A stretch of DNA of 64,000 bases from an uncultured Bacillota bacterium (GTDB taxonomy: Bacteria; Bacillota; Clostridia; Christensenellales; Borkfalkiaceae), in the NCBI GenBank assembly GCA_949297575.1, contig CASFTB010000001.1, forward strand, positions 69,666 through 133,665, given 5' to 3'. Position 1 is the first letter of the stretch, and every line of letters begins with the position of its first letter. The translations under genes were made by a program, and so were the position numbers. The notes below the pieces were generated by a model, which was not told where the DNA came from, made no database searches, and worked only from the letters and a program-made list of their open reading frames with translations. Of this stretch, positions 33,029 to 41,939 are shown piece by piece.

Positions 33029-34711
33029 ATGTCTTTAGGGTCACTCTCCCTGTTGGCGGAGCAGATGGGCGCGCTCGAGTACGTCCTGGCGGTCGTCATG
33101 CTCCTGGCCGGCCTCGGCGCCTTCCTGTTCGGCTTCAAGGTGTTGTCCGACAACATCGAAAAGCTCGCCACCAACAAGCTGCGCCGCTGGTTCGACAAGA
33201 CGGGCAAAAGCCGCCTCGCGGGCGTCGGCATCGGCGCGGGCGTCACGGCGATCATCCAGAGCTCTTCGGCGACCACCGTCATGGTCGTCGGCTTCGTCAA
33301 CGTGGGGCTCATGTCCCTCTTCCAGGCGACCACCGTCATCATGGGCGCGAACATCGGCACCACCGTCACCGCCTATTTTTCGGTCATCGCCGATATCCCC
33401 TTTATCGAGATCATCACCGTCCTCACCTGCGTGGGCATCTTTATGGACATGCTCTGCAAGAAGGAGAAGACGAAGACCATCGGCATGATGCTCGCGGGGC
33501 TCGGCCTCGTGTTTCTCGGGCTGCAATATATGGGCATGGCGATGGACGACTTCGCACAGCAGGACGTGGTCAGGGAATTCCTCCTCGGGGTCGATAACCG
33601 CCTCGTCCTGCTGCTTGCGGGCGTGATCATCACGGGCATCGTGCAGTCTTCTTCGGCGGTCACCACCCTCATCGTGCAGATGGTGGGCGCGGGGCTGGCC
33701 ATCGGCAACCCCGCCAACAGCGGCGTGCTCTTCCTCGTGCTCGGCACCAACATCGGCACCTGCGTCACGGCGCTGCTCTCCTCTATCGGTGCGACCACCA
33801 ACGCCCGCCGCGCGGCGCTCATCCACCTCATGTTCAACGTGTTCGGCACCGTGCTCTTCTCTGTCTTCCTGCTCTGCTGGCCGGGCTTCATGAGTTCTAC
33901 CCTCGGCAAGTGGTTCCCCGACGACCCCGGGCTGCAGATCGCCCTCTTCCACACCTTCTTCAACGTCGTGTGCACCTGCATCTTCCTGCCCTTCACGAAC
34001 GTGTTCGTGCTCATTTCCACCAAGCTCATCCGCGAGCGCAAGGGCACGGAAAGCAGGGCGGGCGAGGGCTCTTTGCTCGACGACCGCTTCATCAAGACGC
34101 CTTCCATCGCCCTCAACCAGGCGAACAAGGCGGTCACACGCATGGCAGAGCTGGCCATGCAGTCCATGAAGACCGCCTTCGACGGCTTTATCGCCGGCGA
34201 CGAGGGCGTCAAGGAAAAGGTGGACGAGATCAACGTGCGCGTCGCGGAAATGGAGCGCCGCATCGTCTCTTACCTGATCAAGGTTTCCGCGAGCGACATC
34301 TCCTACGACGACGAAAAGCTCATCTCCGCGCTGCATCAGTCTACGGGGGACATCCTCCGCATCAGCGAGCTGTCCGACAATATCACCAAATACACCCGCA
34401 ACTGCAAGCGCGACGGCATCGAATTTTCGCAGGGCGTGCTCAAGTCGCTGCAGGATATGTACGATAAGATCGAAGAACTGTATCAAAGGACCATAGACGT
34501 GTTCGACAAAAAGGACATCACCGCCATCAAGTCGGTGGATGCCGTGGAGGACGAGATCGACGCGGCGCGCAAGGAGATGGTCAAAGACCACATCCGCCGC
34601 CTCAACGAGGGCAAGTGCAAGCCCGCTTCCAGCGGCGTGTTCATCAACCTCGTCGGCAACCTCGAGCGTGCGGCAGACCACCTCACCTACGTCGCGCACG
34701 CCCTCGAATGA
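33029..34711 (+). CDS. Na/Pi cotransporter family protein with C-terminal PhoU-like domain
   Basis: This 560-residue inner-membrane protein has a transporter half (about 15-340) with the inverted-repeat signatures IIQSSSATTVMVVG (about 75-88) and IVQSSSAVTTLIVQ (about 204-217), plus GANIGTTVTA and GTNIGTCVTA, diagnostic of the NptA/YjbB family. The cytoplasmic C-terminal half (about 360-560) is helical and PhoU-like (MERRIVSYLIKVSA, NLERAADHLTYVAHAL). The family moves phosphate with sodium; some members are thought to export it. GAAAGGAG precedes the ATG. The Pho-like array upstream suggests induction with the pst operon. Confidence 0.9.
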   Translation: MSLGSLSLLAEQMGALEYVLAVVMLLAGLGAFLFGFKVLSDNIEKLATNKLRRWFDKTGKSRLAGVGIGAGVTAIIQSSSATTVMVVGFVNVGLMSLFQATTVIMGANIGTTVTAYFSVIADIPFIEIITVLTCVGIFMDMLCKKEKTKTIGMMLAGLGLVFLGLQYMGMAMDDFAQQDVVREFLLGVDNRLVLLLAGVIITGIVQSSSAVTTLIVQMVGAGLAIGNPANSGVLFLVLGTNIGTCVTALLSSIGATTNARRAALIHLMFNVFGTVLFSVFLLCWPGFMSSTLGKWFPDDPGLQIALFHTFFNVVCTCIFLPFTNVFVLISTKLIRERKGTESRAGEGSLLDDRFIKTPSIALNQANKAVTRMAELAMQSMKTAFDGFIAGDEGVKEKVDEINVRVAEMERRIVSYLIKVSASDISYDDEKLISALHQSTGDILRISELSDNITKYTRNCKRDGIEFSQGVLKSLQDMYDKIEELYQRTIDVFDKKDITAIKSVDAVEDEIDAARKEMVKDHIRRLNEGKCKPASSGVFINLVGNLERAADHLTYVAHALE

Positions 34712-34728
34712 TCCCTCTCGTCTTTTCG

Positions 34729-34757
34729 CGCCCCCTCTCCGAGGGGGCGTTGTTTTT
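34729..34757 (+). terminator. terminator of the Na/Pi gene
   Basis: CGCCCCCTC (34729-34737), TCC loop, GAGGGGGCG (34741-34749), then TTGTTTTT. Confidence 0.88.
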
Positions 34758-34803
34758 ATGGCGGGGCGCTTTCAAAAAGAGGGCGCGCCGCCCGCCTTTT
34801 GCG

Positions 34804-34832
34804 TTGCCTTTTTGCGCTCTCCGTGCTATAAT
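34804..34832 (+). promoter_or_regulatory. promoter of the deacylase gene
   Basis: TTGCCT (34804-34809), 17 bases, TATAAT (34827-34832). Confidence 0.72.
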
Positions 34833-34859
34833 TTGTCTGTAACGAGAGGAGAGAAAGCC

Positions 34860-35342
34860 ATGGAAAAAGCGGAAAAGACCAACGCGATGCGCCTGCTCGA
34901 CGCAAAGAAGATCGCCTATACGGCATACGCCTACGACCCTTCGGTGACGGACGGCGAACAGGTCGCCGCGCTGCTGGGCGAGGATGCGCGCGCCGTGTTC
35001 AAGACGCTCGTCACCGTCACGGACAAGGGAGAGCACGCCGTGTTCTGCGTGCCCGTGTGCGCCTCGCTCGACCTGAAGCGGGCGGCGAAGGCGGCGGGCG
35101 CGAAGTCCGTCGCCATGATAAAGCAAAAGGAGCTCGAACCGCTCACGGGGTACGTCCACGGCGGCTGTTCCCCCGTCGGCATGAAGAAGCGCCTGCGCAC
35201 CTTTATTGACGAGAGCGCCCTCGCTTTCCCGGAGATCTATGTCAGCGCGGGCAAAGTGGGGCGGCAGATGCGCCTCTCCCCGCAGGCGCTGGCGGGCTAT
35301 GTGGGCGCGCGCTTTCTGCCCCTCGCCGCGGAGGAGACATGA
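34860..35342 (+). CDS. ybaK: YbaK/EbsC-type aminoacyl-tRNA deacylase
   Basis: This 160-residue single-domain protein of the INS/YbaK superfamily probably hydrolyses misacylated Cys-tRNA(Pro). Signs are TNAMRLLDAKKIAYTAYAY at the N-terminus, VFKTLV with the invariant Lys (about 48-53), DLKRAAKAAGAKSV (about 71-84) and the GGCSPVGMKK loop (about 103-112) of the Cys-specific subgroup. GAGGAGAG lies before the ATG. The next gene overlaps by four bases (ATGA), so they form an operon. Confidence 0.88.
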   Translation: MEKAEKTNAMRLLDAKKIAYTAYAYDPSVTDGEQVAALLGEDARAVFKTLVTVTDKGEHAVFCVPVCASLDLKRAAKAAGAKSVAMIKQKELEPLTGYVHGGCSPVGMKKRLRTFIDESALAFPEIYVSAGKVGRQMRLSPQALAGYVGARFLPLAAEET

Positions 35343-36439
35343 CGCCGCCCCGCCGGAAGAAGGACAGGGCCGCCGCAGGCAAAAAAGGGAGGAGCGCCCC
35401 CGCAGCGCCGCGCGCCGCGGGAAGGGGAGCCGCAGAGGCGGGCGCCCCCGCGGGAGAGCTCCCTTCCCGCTTTACGGGAGGGGCGTTCGCAAACTTTTTC
35501 CTCGCCTTCCTCACGCGCCTGGTCAGCCTGCTCACCCTCTTTATCGCCTACCCGGCGATGATGTGCATGCACATGCGCTGGAAGGTCTCGCACACCTATT
35601 ACTGCGGGCGGAGGCTCGGCTTCGACGGCACCGCCCGCGCACTCTTCAAAAAATATCTGCTCTGGCTGCTGCTCTCCGTGCTCACCCTCGGCATCTTCGC
35701 CGTGCTCGCCCTGCCCGGAAAGCTCGCGCGCTGGCAGCTCGAGCACACCCACATCGAGGGGCAGGAGGGGAGCGGAGAGTCCGCCTATACGGGCAACATA
35801 TGGGGCGTCTTGCGCGTCAACGTCGTCACCAAACTGGTCACGCTGCTCACCCTCTCCTTCGGCGCCTATTGGGCGCACTGCTATAAGGAGCGCTGGTATG
35901 CCGTACACAGGCGCATCGACGGCTTCGGCCTCGCCTTCGACGGCACGGGCATGCAGTGCTTCGGCACGTTTATCCGCTGGGTGCTGCTCACCGTGCTCAC
36001 CCTCGGCGTCTATGCCTTCTGGCTGCTCGTGAAGGCGGAGGACTGGACGGCGCGGCACACCCGCTTCGCGCAGACGGAGGGGATGATCTCCCCGCGGCGG
36101 CAGGAGGAATGCCGCAGAGAGCGCCCCGTGCGGGCGCTGCCCCCGAGCGCCGTGTTCGGAAGCGCGGGCTATGCCTGCGCGGCGGCGGGGCTCCTCTCGG
36201 TGCTCTCGCACTGCGCGGGCATGGCGGCGGCCGGCGCAGAGCTCGCGGCGTATGCCGCCGCCGGCGCGGGGTATTTCCTCTTATTCGGGGCCGCGGGGCT
36301 GGCTTTGTCCGCCCTCGGCGCGGTGCGGTGCGGAAAGGACGGCGGCGCCGCGCTCGCCGCGCGCCCCCTCTCCGTGCTCGGGATGTGTTTTGCGCTCGCC
36401 ATTCCCGCCGCGGCGGGGCTCTTCGCGCTTTTCGGATGA
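35339..36439 (+). CDS. DUF898-like multipass membrane protein
   Basis: This 366-residue protein begins with a basic, Ala-rich disordered tail (about 1-40). Three similar units follow (about 43-240), each with the pattern F.G.......F......L..LTLG....W........H....G, ending in TLGIFAVL, TLSFGAYWA or TLGVYAFWLL. This resembles the DUF898/YjgN family of unknown function. Three or four further hydrophobic segments at about 268-366 are Ala/Gly-rich. The start overlaps the deacylase stop. No catalytic residues are evident and no function is proposed beyond a membrane role. Confidence 0.68.
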   Translation: MTPPRRKKDRAAAGKKGRSAPAAPRAAGRGAAEAGAPAGELPSRFTGGAFANFFLAFLTRLVSLLTLFIAYPAMMCMHMRWKVSHTYYCGRRLGFDGTARALFKKYLLWLLLSVLTLGIFAVLALPGKLARWQLEHTHIEGQEGSGESAYTGNIWGVLRVNVVTKLVTLLTLSFGAYWAHCYKERWYAVHRRIDGFGLAFDGTGMQCFGTFIRWVLLTVLTLGVYAFWLLVKAEDWTARHTRFAQTEGMISPRRQEECRRERPVRALPPSAVFGSAGYACAAAGLLSVLSHCAGMAAAGAELAAYAAAGAGYFLLFGAAGLALSALGAVRCGKDGGAALAARPLSVLGMCFALAIPAAAGLFALFG

Positions 36440-36456
36440 TCGGGCTGTGACAAAAA

Positions 36457-36496
36457 GGGGAGCGGGCCGTACGGCTCCGCTCCCCGCGTTTTTTGT
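36457..36496. terminator. terminator between the DUF898-like gene and glucokinase
   Basis: GGGGAGCGG-GCCGT pairs with ACGGCTCCGCTCCCC (one bulge), followed by GCGTTTTTTG. It lies between convergent genes. Confidence 0.8.
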
Positions 36497-36500
36497 TTTG

Positions 36501-37466
36501 TCACGCCTCTTCCGCTCGCTGCTGTGCGAAGTGCGCCGCGCCGACGAGCCCCGCATCGTTGCCCAGGCTCGCCGCCAGAAGTTCGACGGGCGCGTACTTT
36601 GTGCCGCCGTACAGCATGCGGTTCAGTTTGCGGCGCAGGGGTGCGAGCAGAGCCTCGCCCTCTGCGCACACGCCGCCGCCCAGCACGATGGCGTCCGGGC
36701 GGAAGATGTTCGCCAGGTTCGTCAGCCCCTCCGCGAGGTAGGCAACGTAATTTTTTACCACTTTTTCCGCCGTCCTGTCTCCCATGCGCGCGCCGTCGAA
36801 GGCGGTCTTGCCGTCCACGTCATCGAGGGTGGAGGCGATCTTCCACAGCGCGCTCGCCCTGTCCTTTTCCATGGCTCGCTTCGTCTGACGGATGAGCGCC
36901 GTCGCCGAGGCGTACGCCTCGAAGCACCCCTTCCTGCCGCAGGTGCACTTTTCTCCGCCCGCGCGGATGACCATGTGCCCGATCTCCGCGCCCGCCGAGC
37001 GGTTGCCCTCGAGCAGCGCGCCGTCCGCCACGATGCCGCCGCCCACGCCCGTGCCCAGGGTGACGAACACGCAGGAATGGAATTTTTTCGCCGTTCCCGC
37101 GAAACTCTCGCCCAGCGCCGCGGCGTTCGCGTCGTTGGTCGCGTACACGGGCACGCCGAGGTGCTTTCTGACCTCCGCGGCCAGGGGGACCTTTTTCCAA
37201 CCGATGTTGTTGTTATAGACGATGATGCCCCTGGCGCTGTCTACGATGCCGGGGGACCCGATGCCTGCGGCCGTCAGGCCGCCCGCAGGCACGCCCGCGC
37301 GCCCCGCGAGGCCGGCGGCGAGCTGCGCCATGTCCCGCGCGATCTCCCCGTACGGCCGCTCTCTGCCCGTGGGGATCTTTTCTTTGCTGAGGATGTGCCC
37401 CTCCTCATCCACGATGCCGCACTTTATGAATGTCCCGCCGAGATCGATGCCTGCGTAGTATTTCAT
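36501..37466 (-). CDS. glcK: ROK-family glucokinase
   Basis: This 321-residue kinase phosphorylates glucose with ATP. It has the phosphate-1 loop GIDLGGTFIKCGIVD (about 6-20), the catalytic region ATNDANAAALGE (about 109-120), TLGTGVGGGIVADG (about 134-147), the ROK zinc site HMVIRAGGEKCTCGRKGCFE (about 162-181) and VLGGGVC near the end. The start gives the normal MKYYAGIDLGG; GGAGGAGAG is directly upstream. It would feed glucose from the extracellular GH3 enzymes into glycolysis, though it is not linked to them. Confidence 0.92.
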   Translation of the reverse strand: MKYYAGIDLGGTFIKCGIVDEEGHILSKEKIPTGRERPYGEIARDMAQLAAGLAGRAGVPAGGLTAAGIGSPGIVDSARGIIVYNNNIGWKKVPLAAEVRKHLGVPVYATNDANAAALGESFAGTAKKFHSCVFVTLGTGVGGGIVADGALLEGNRSAGAEIGHMVIRAGGEKCTCGRKGCFEAYASATALIRQTKRAMEKDRASALWKIASTLDDVDGKTAFDGARMGDRTAEKVVKNYVAYLAEGLTNLANIFRPDAIVLGGGVCAEGEALLAPLRRKLNRMLYGGTKYAPVELLAASLGNDAGLVGAAHFAQQRAEEA

Positions 37467-37514
37467 CTCTCCTCCTCCCGGGGGAAAAGATCCCCCGCGG
37501 TACATATTTATCCG

Positions 37515-37543
37515 ATTATAACACACTTTCCTGTCCGCCGCAA
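37515..37543 (-). promoter_or_regulatory. glucokinase promoter
   Basis: Minus strand TTGCGG (37543-37538), 17 bases, TATAAT (37520-37515). Confidence 0.7.
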
Positions 37544-37603
37544 CACTTCGGCGAAAAAAACGGGCATCCGCGGCACGATGCGCGCTTTCGGGAGGGGAAA
37601 GGG

Positions 37604-37632
37604 TTGCATTTCTGCGCGGGATGCGCTACAAT
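37604..37632 (+). promoter_or_regulatory. promoter of the CLC channel gene
   Basis: TTGCAT (37604-37609), 17 bases, TACAAT (37627-37632); predicted start about 37639. This bears on the choice of start codon for the CLC gene. Confidence 0.72.
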
Positions 37633-37667
37633 AAGAGCGTGATATGTATTTGTTTTCGGGGGCCGTC

Positions 37668-38972
37668 ATGAAGTGGGAGAGACCGTACAATACAGTTTTA
37701 GAGCAGGTGCTGTATGCGCTGCTCGGCATCGCCGCGGGGGCGGGGATCGGCGCGGTCGTCGGTATTTTCGGCCGCGGCGTGCTCTTTTTTTCCGACCTCG
37801 GGATGCAGAATTTTTCGCTCTATGTCTGGTTCATGCCGCTCGCCGGGCTGTTTACCGTCGCCATGCTGAAAAGGTGGGGGAAGAAGGGCATCGGCATGGA
37901 CGCCGCCTTTGCCGCCTCCCGCGGAGAGGGCGGCGCGCTGCCCCTGCGCGGCGCCCTCTTCCAGTTCGCGGGCACGTGGAGCGCACACCTGTTCTGCGCC
38001 AGCGTCGGGCGGGAGGGCGCCGCCATGCAGATCGGCGCGGCGCTCGGCGAAAACATCGGCAGGGCGGTGCCTCTGCGCGGCGCCCCGCGCACCATGCTCG
38101 TCGCGGGCATGGCGGCGGGCTTCTCGGCGCTGTTCGGCACCCCCGTCTGCGCCCTGTTCTTCGCGCTCGAAGTGACCGTCGTGGGCGGGCTGCGCCTGCA
38201 CGCGCTCACCGCCTCTGCCTTCGCCTCCTTCGCGGCGTATTTCGTCGCCTCCCTGTGTGGCCTCGCGCCCTATGCGCCGGCCGTCGGCATCGCCGTGCAG
38301 TTCACGCTCGGCAGCGCGCTGCGCGTCTTTGCGCTGGGCGCCGCCTGCGGGCTGGCGGGGCTGGCGTTCTGCCTCATCCGCCGCTTTTCGGCGCGGTTTT
38401 TCGCCGCCTGCATGCCCAACGCGTACCTGCGCGTGCTCCTCGCGGGGGCGATGCTCGCCTGCCTGCTGTACCTCTCGGGCGGCAGATACGCGGGCCTGGG
38501 CACGAACCTCGTGCAGGCGGCGGCGGAGGGCGGCACGGTGTACGCGTGGGACTGGATCGTCAAGATCCTCTTCACCGCGATCACCCTCTCCGTCGGCTTT
38601 CTGGGCGGGGAGGTGACCACCTTCTTCGCGGCGGGAGCCTGCCTGGGCAGCGCGCTGGGTGGCGCGCTCGGGCTCCCGCCCGCGGCGGCGGCCTGCATCG
38701 GCTATGCCGCCCTCTTCGGCGCGGCGACCAATACCCTCATCGCGCCCGTGTTTTTGTGCGCGGAGCTGTTCGGCGCGGCGTTCCTGCCCTTTGCCGCCGT
38801 CGCCTGCATCGCGGCGTACCTGTTCAACTTCGGGCATTCCGTGTACCCGCAGCGCCTGCGCGAGGGCGTGGTGCGCCCCTTCCCGCGCCTGCGCCGCGAG
38901 GAGAGGCGGCTGCCTCTGTCAGGGCCTCTGTACGGGCGCGCGCGCCTGCCGCGTCGCGGGCAGACGCACTGA
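37668..38972 (+). CDS. CLC-family anion channel/antiporter, possibly fluoride type
   Basis: This protein of about 434 residues has ten or more membrane helices. The CLC filter region reads CASVGREGAAMQIG (about 111-124), keeping the gating Glu but with Ala where GREGP is usual in chloride transporters. IGYAALFGAATNTLIAPVFLCAELFG (about 344-369, with the central stretch FGAATNT) resembles the CLC-F branch. The canonical GSGIP motif is not evident, which also suits CLC-F. No fluoride riboswitch was recognised upstream. ATG 37668 is preferred because the transcript should begin near 37639, leaving almost no leader for an in-frame ATG at 37644. The tail (about 410-434) is Arg-rich. Confidence 0.75.
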   Translation: MKWERPYNTVLEQVLYALLGIAAGAGIGAVVGIFGRGVLFFSDLGMQNFSLYVWFMPLAGLFTVAMLKRWGKKGIGMDAAFAASRGEGGALPLRGALFQFAGTWSAHLFCASVGREGAAMQIGAALGENIGRAVPLRGAPRTMLVAGMAAGFSALFGTPVCALFFALEVTVVGGLRLHALTASAFASFAAYFVASLCGLAPYAPAVGIAVQFTLGSALRVFALGAACGLAGLAFCLIRRFSARFFAACMPNAYLRVLLAGAMLACLLYLSGGRYAGLGTNLVQAAAEGGTVYAWDWIVKILFTAITLSVGFLGGEVTTFFAAGACLGSALGGALGLPPAAAACIGYAALFGAATNTLIAPVFLCAELFGAAFLPFAAVACIAAYLFNFGHSVYPQRLREGVVRPFPRLRREERRLPLSGPLYGRARLPRRGQTH

Positions 38973-39004
38973 GCGCCCGTGCGCTCTCTTTTTGAAAAAA
39001 GAGA

Positions 39005-39033
39005 TTGCTTTTTCCGCATTTTTGTTTTATACT
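39005..39033 (+). promoter_or_regulatory. tilS promoter placing the start site at the ATG
   Basis: TTGCTT (39005-39010), 17 bases, TATACT (39028-39033). The predicted start base is about 39040, the A of the tilS ATG, so the message may be leaderless. Confidence 0.65.
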
Positions 39034-39039
39034 GTTGGC

Positions 39040-40422
39040 ATGAAACTTTTCCTCTCCCCGCAAACCTATCGGAACAAGCGCGTCTGCGTCGCCCTGTCGG
39101 GCGGCGGCGATTCGGTCGCCCTCCTGCACGCGCTCGGGGAGAAGGCGGGAGAGTGGAACATGGCGCTTTCGGCGGTCAACGTCGAGCACGGCATCCGCGG
39201 CGAAAGCTCGCGCGCCGATACCGCATTCGTCAAGCGGCTGTGTGAGAGGGAGAACATCCCGCTCTTCTGTTATTCGGAGGATGTGCCCCGCCTCGCCGAG
39301 GAATGGGGCACGGGCCCGGAGGAGGCGGCGCGCGCCGTCCGCTGCCGCATCTTCCTGGATATCCTGCGGCAGGACAAGGCGGACTACGTCGCCACCGCCC
39401 ACCACGCGGGCGACAACGCGGAGAGCGTCCTCTTCAATGTGTTCCGCGGCAGCGCTCTGACGGGCGCGGGCGGCATCCGCGGGTTTTTGCATGCCCGCGA
39501 GCTCGCGGCGGCCGTTTCGCCGGAAACGCGCGCCGAGGACGCGGAAAAGCTGCGCGGCAAGGGCATCGTCCGCCCGCTGCTGGGCGTGCCGAAGGCGGAG
39601 ATCCTCGCTTACCTTCGCGAAAACAAGCTCGAGTGGCGGGAAGACGAGAGCAACGCCGACCCCGCCTATACCCGCAACTTTCTGCGGCTGGAGGTGCTCG
39701 CGCCCGCGCGCGAACGCTTCCCCGCGCTCGATAAGGCGCTGTACAATTTTTCCCGCGCCGCCCGCGAGGACGATGAGTTCCTGTACGGCCTCGCGCGGCA
39801 GTATTTTCTCGAAGAAGGGGAGGTCTGCTTTGTTGCGGCGGACGTCGTCAAGCCGCTGTTTGCGCGCGCGTGCGTGCTCGCCCTGCGGCATTTCGGGATA
39901 GAAAAGGACTATACGCTGCAGAACCTGCTCGATCTCCGCGATATCGCGGAGGGGGAAAACGGCAGGGCGGTCGATCTGCCGCAGGGCATCGTCGCCCGCC
40001 GCGAGTACGGCAAAGTCTGTTTTTACAGGAAAGAGCCGCCCGAAGCCGCGCCCGAATACCCCTTCGGCGAAGGGGAGTTCGCGTTCGGCAGGCTCTGCGT
40101 GCGCGTCGTCAGGGGGAAGCATCCCGCCGCCGTGGGGGCGGGGCGCCGCACTCTGTATATCGACGGCGCGCGCCTGCCCGAAGATAGCGTCCTTCGCAGC
40201 CGAAAAGAGGGGGACGTGTTTCAAAAATTCGGCTCGGGCACGAAAAAGCTGAAAGAGTATTTCATCGACGAAAAGGTCCCGCAGCGGCTGCGGGGCGGCA
40301 TCCCGCTCGTCGCGCGCGGCAAAGAGGTGTTCGCCGTGTGCGGCATGGAAATTTCCGAAAAAGTGAAGATCGGCGCAAATGCCGACGTATATACCATAGT
40401 ACTGACCGAAAAAGGAGAATAG
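39040..40422 (+). CDS. tilS: tRNA(Ile)-lysidine synthetase
   Basis: This 460-residue N-type ATP pyrophosphatase converts C34 of the CAU-anticodon tRNA(Ile) to lysidine, changing its decoding to AUA. It has the P-loop [15 protein letters not shown] (about 18-32), [15 protein letters not shown] (about 46-60), THHAGDN-like [15 protein letters not shown] (about 122-136), GIRGFL and the C-terminal TilS domain ([21 protein letters not shown], about 406-426). No ribosome binding site is seen; with the promoter position this suggests leaderless translation. hpt follows after two bases, a conserved pairing. Confidence 0.95.
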   Translation: MKLFLSPQTYRNKRVCVALSGGGDSVALLHALGEKAGEWNMALSAVNVEHGIRGESSRADTAFVKRLCERENIPLFCYSEDVPRLAEEWGTGPEEAARAVRCRIFLDILRQDKADYVATAHHAGDNAESVLFNVFRGSALTGAGGIRGFLHARELAAAVSPETRAEDAEKLRGKGIVRPLLGVPKAEILAYLRENKLEWREDESNADPAYTRNFLRLEVLAPARERFPALDKALYNFSRAAREDDEFLYGLARQYFLEEGEVCFVAADVVKPLFARACVLALRHFGIEKDYTLQNLLDLRDIAEGENGRAVDLPQGIVARREYGKVCFYRKEPPEAAPEYPFGEGEFAFGRLCVRVVRGKHPAAVGAGRRTLYIDGARLPEDSVLRSRKEGDVFQKFGSGTKKLKEYFIDEKVPQRLRGGIPLVARGKEVFAVCGMEISEKVKIGANADVYTIVLTEKGE

Positions 40423-40424
40423 AA

Positions 40425-40964
40425 ATGCATCAGGACGTTGAGAGCATCATGTTTGGCAAAGAGCAGATCGCCGCGCGCATCGGCGAGCTCGCGGCGCAGC
40501 TGGATAAAGACTACGCGGGGAAGAGACCGCTCATGGTCGGCATCCTCAAAGGCAGCGTCATGTTTTACGCAGACCTGCTGCGCGCGATGACCATCCCCCT
40601 CGAAATGGACTTTATGGCGATCTCCTCGTACGGCGCGGGCGCGAAGTCTTCGGGCGAGGTCAAGCTGATCAAGGATCTCGACCGCAAGATCGAGGGGCGC
40701 CACGTGCTCATCGTGGAGGACATTATCGATTCGGGCTACACCCTCGCCTATCTCAAGCGCATGCTGTATTCGCGCAAGCCGGAGTCCGTCAAGATCTGCG
40801 CCTTGCTCGATAAATACAGCCGCCGCGTCGTGCCCATCGAGGCGGACTACAAGGGCTTTGACTGCGCCGACGAGTTCGTCGTCGGCTTCGGGCTGGACTA
40901 CGCCGAGCGCTACCGCAACCTGCCCTATATCGGCATCCTCAAGCGCAGCGTGTACGAAAAGTGA
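40425..40964 (+). CDS. hpt: hypoxanthine phosphoribosyltransferase
   Basis: This 179-residue purine-salvage enzyme transfers ribose-5-phosphate from PRPP to hypoxanthine or guanine. It has [17 protein letters not shown] (about 39-55), SSYGAG flexible loop (about 66-71), the PRPP motif [15 protein letters not shown] (about 94-108) and [19 protein letters not shown] (about 151-169). AAAGGAG lies eight bases before the ATG. ftsH, which often follows, is not here; an rplU-rpmA operon comes next. Confidence 0.96.
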   Translation: MHQDVESIMFGKEQIAARIGELAAQLDKDYAGKRPLMVGILKGSVMFYADLLRAMTIPLEMDFMAISSYGAGAKSSGEVKLIKDLDRKIEGRHVLIVEDIIDSGYTLAYLKRMLYSRKPESVKICALLDKYSRRVVPIEADYKGFDCADEFVVGFGLDYAERYRNLPYIGILKRSVYEK

Positions 40965-41014
40965 GCGCGCGCCCGCGCCGCCGCTAAAAATAGCGCTGCG
41001 GCGGGCAAAAACGC

Positions 41015-41044
41015 TTGACAGGCGGCGGCGTTTCGTGGTAACAT
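41015..41044 (+). promoter_or_regulatory. promoter of rplU-rpmA
   Basis: TTGACA (41015-41020), 18 bases, TAACAT (41039-41044). The leader of about 80 bases has a small hairpin (GCCGC/GCGGGC, about 41054-41071) followed by TTTTT. It could be an attenuator of the L21-leader kind, but the match to that family was not established. Confidence 0.6.
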
Positions 41045-41132
41045 ACAATCCGAGCCGCTCGAGGCGGGCTTTTTAAGCGCGCGCTTTTGCGCCGCCTGCA
41101 CCCGGCGAGACTGGACAGAGGAGGTAAATTTC

Positions 41133-41438
41133 ATGTACGCGATCATCGAAAGCGGAAGCAAGCAGTACCGCGTCAGCGAGGGAGACGTCGTGCGCGTCGA
41201 AAAGCTGGATGCGGAAGTGGGCGCCGCCGTGGAGTTCAAAGCCGTGATGGTTTCGGGCGAGGACGGCATCAAAGTCGGCGCAGACGCAGCGAACGCGAAG
41301 GTCAGCGGCACCGTTCAGGCGCAGGACAAGTACAAGAAGATCATCGTCTTCAAGTACAAGGCCAAGAAGAACGAGCGCAAGAAGCAGGGTCACCGCCAGC
41401 CGTTCACCGCAGTGAAGATCGAAAAGATCTCGCTGTAA
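41133..41438 (+). CDS. rplU: 50S ribosomal protein L21
   Basis: This 101-residue protein is of normal length with the L21 signatures [39 protein letters not shown] and [14 protein letters not shown]. It binds 23S rRNA in the large subunit. An AGGAGGT site lies upstream. rpmA follows after only 24 bases; the prp/ysxB protease gene usual between them in Firmicutes is missing. Confidence 0.97.
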   Translation: MYAIIESGSKQYRVSEGDVVRVEKLDAEVGAAVEFKAVMVSGEDGIKVGADAANAKVSGTVQAQDKYKKIIVFKYKAKKNERKKQGHRQPFTAVKIEKISL

Positions 41439-41462
41439 CACATTCATAGGAGGATAAATAAA

Positions 41463-41741
41463 ATGATCTTTATCAGTTTATTTGCTCATAAAAAGGGAAC
41501 GGGTTCCTCCCACAACGGGCGTGACAGCGAGGCGAAGCGCCTCGGCGTAAAGCGTTCGGACGGGCAGGCAGTGCTCGCGGGCAACATTCTCGTCCGCCAG
41601 CGCGGCACCAAGTTCCATGCAGGCGAAAACGTCGGCATCGGCAAGGACGATACGCTCTTCGCCCTCGTCGACGGCGTGGTCAAGTTCAAGCGCCTGGGCA
41701 AAGACAGGAAGCAGGTCGTCGTAGAAGCGAAGGCCGAATAA
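41463..41741 (+). CDS. rpmA: 50S ribosomal protein L27 with N-terminal extension
   Basis: This 92-residue protein contains [20 protein letters not shown] and the usual [21 protein letters not shown]. Mature L27 reaches the peptidyl-transferase centre with its N-terminus. As in other Firmicutes an extension precedes the mature start, here MIFISLFA, instead of the typical (N)LQFFA cleaved by the Prp protease. Cleavage is expected after FA. The extension is divergent and Prp is not encoded nearby. AGGAGG lies about ten bases before the ATG. Confidence 0.95.
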   Translation: MIFISLFAHKKGTGSSHNGRDSEAKRLGVKRSDGQAVLAGNILVRQRGTKFHAGENVGIGKDDTLFALVDGVVKFKRLGKDRKQVVVEAKAE

Positions 41742-41760
41742 GTTCCGAGAGCAAGAATCG

Positions 41761-41791
41761 CCCCGCGGCATCGCTGCCGCGGGGCTTTGTA
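41761..41791 (+). terminator. terminator of rplU-rpmA
   Basis: CCCCGCGGCA (41761-41770), TCGC, TGCCGCGGGG (41775-41784), then CTTTGTATTTT. Confidence 0.8.
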
Positions 41792-41850
41792 TTTTCTGTA
41801 CCGCGCGGGGCGCCTTTGCGGCGCTTTCCGCGTTTGCGCCTTCACGGCGC

Positions 41851-41880
41851 TTGCTTTCCAGCCGCGCATTATAGTATAAT
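41851..41880 (+). promoter_or_regulatory. cysK promoter
   Basis: TTGCTT (41851-41856), 18 bases, TATAAT (41875-41880). Confidence 0.72.
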
Positions 41881-41939
41881 AGAGGGCGGACGCAGGCAAA
41901 ACATATCGTGGAGGGGGTGTGCCCCTCCGGGAGGTCAAT

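Noticed and set aside
34129..34711. Separate phoU gene after the Na/Pi transporter
   Set aside because: The PhoU-like helices are in frame with the transporter and no start signal precedes them; they form its C-terminal domain.
37544..37667. Fluoride riboswitch before the CLC gene
   Set aside because: The conserved crcB-motif core could not be found, and the predicted leader is only about 30 bases.
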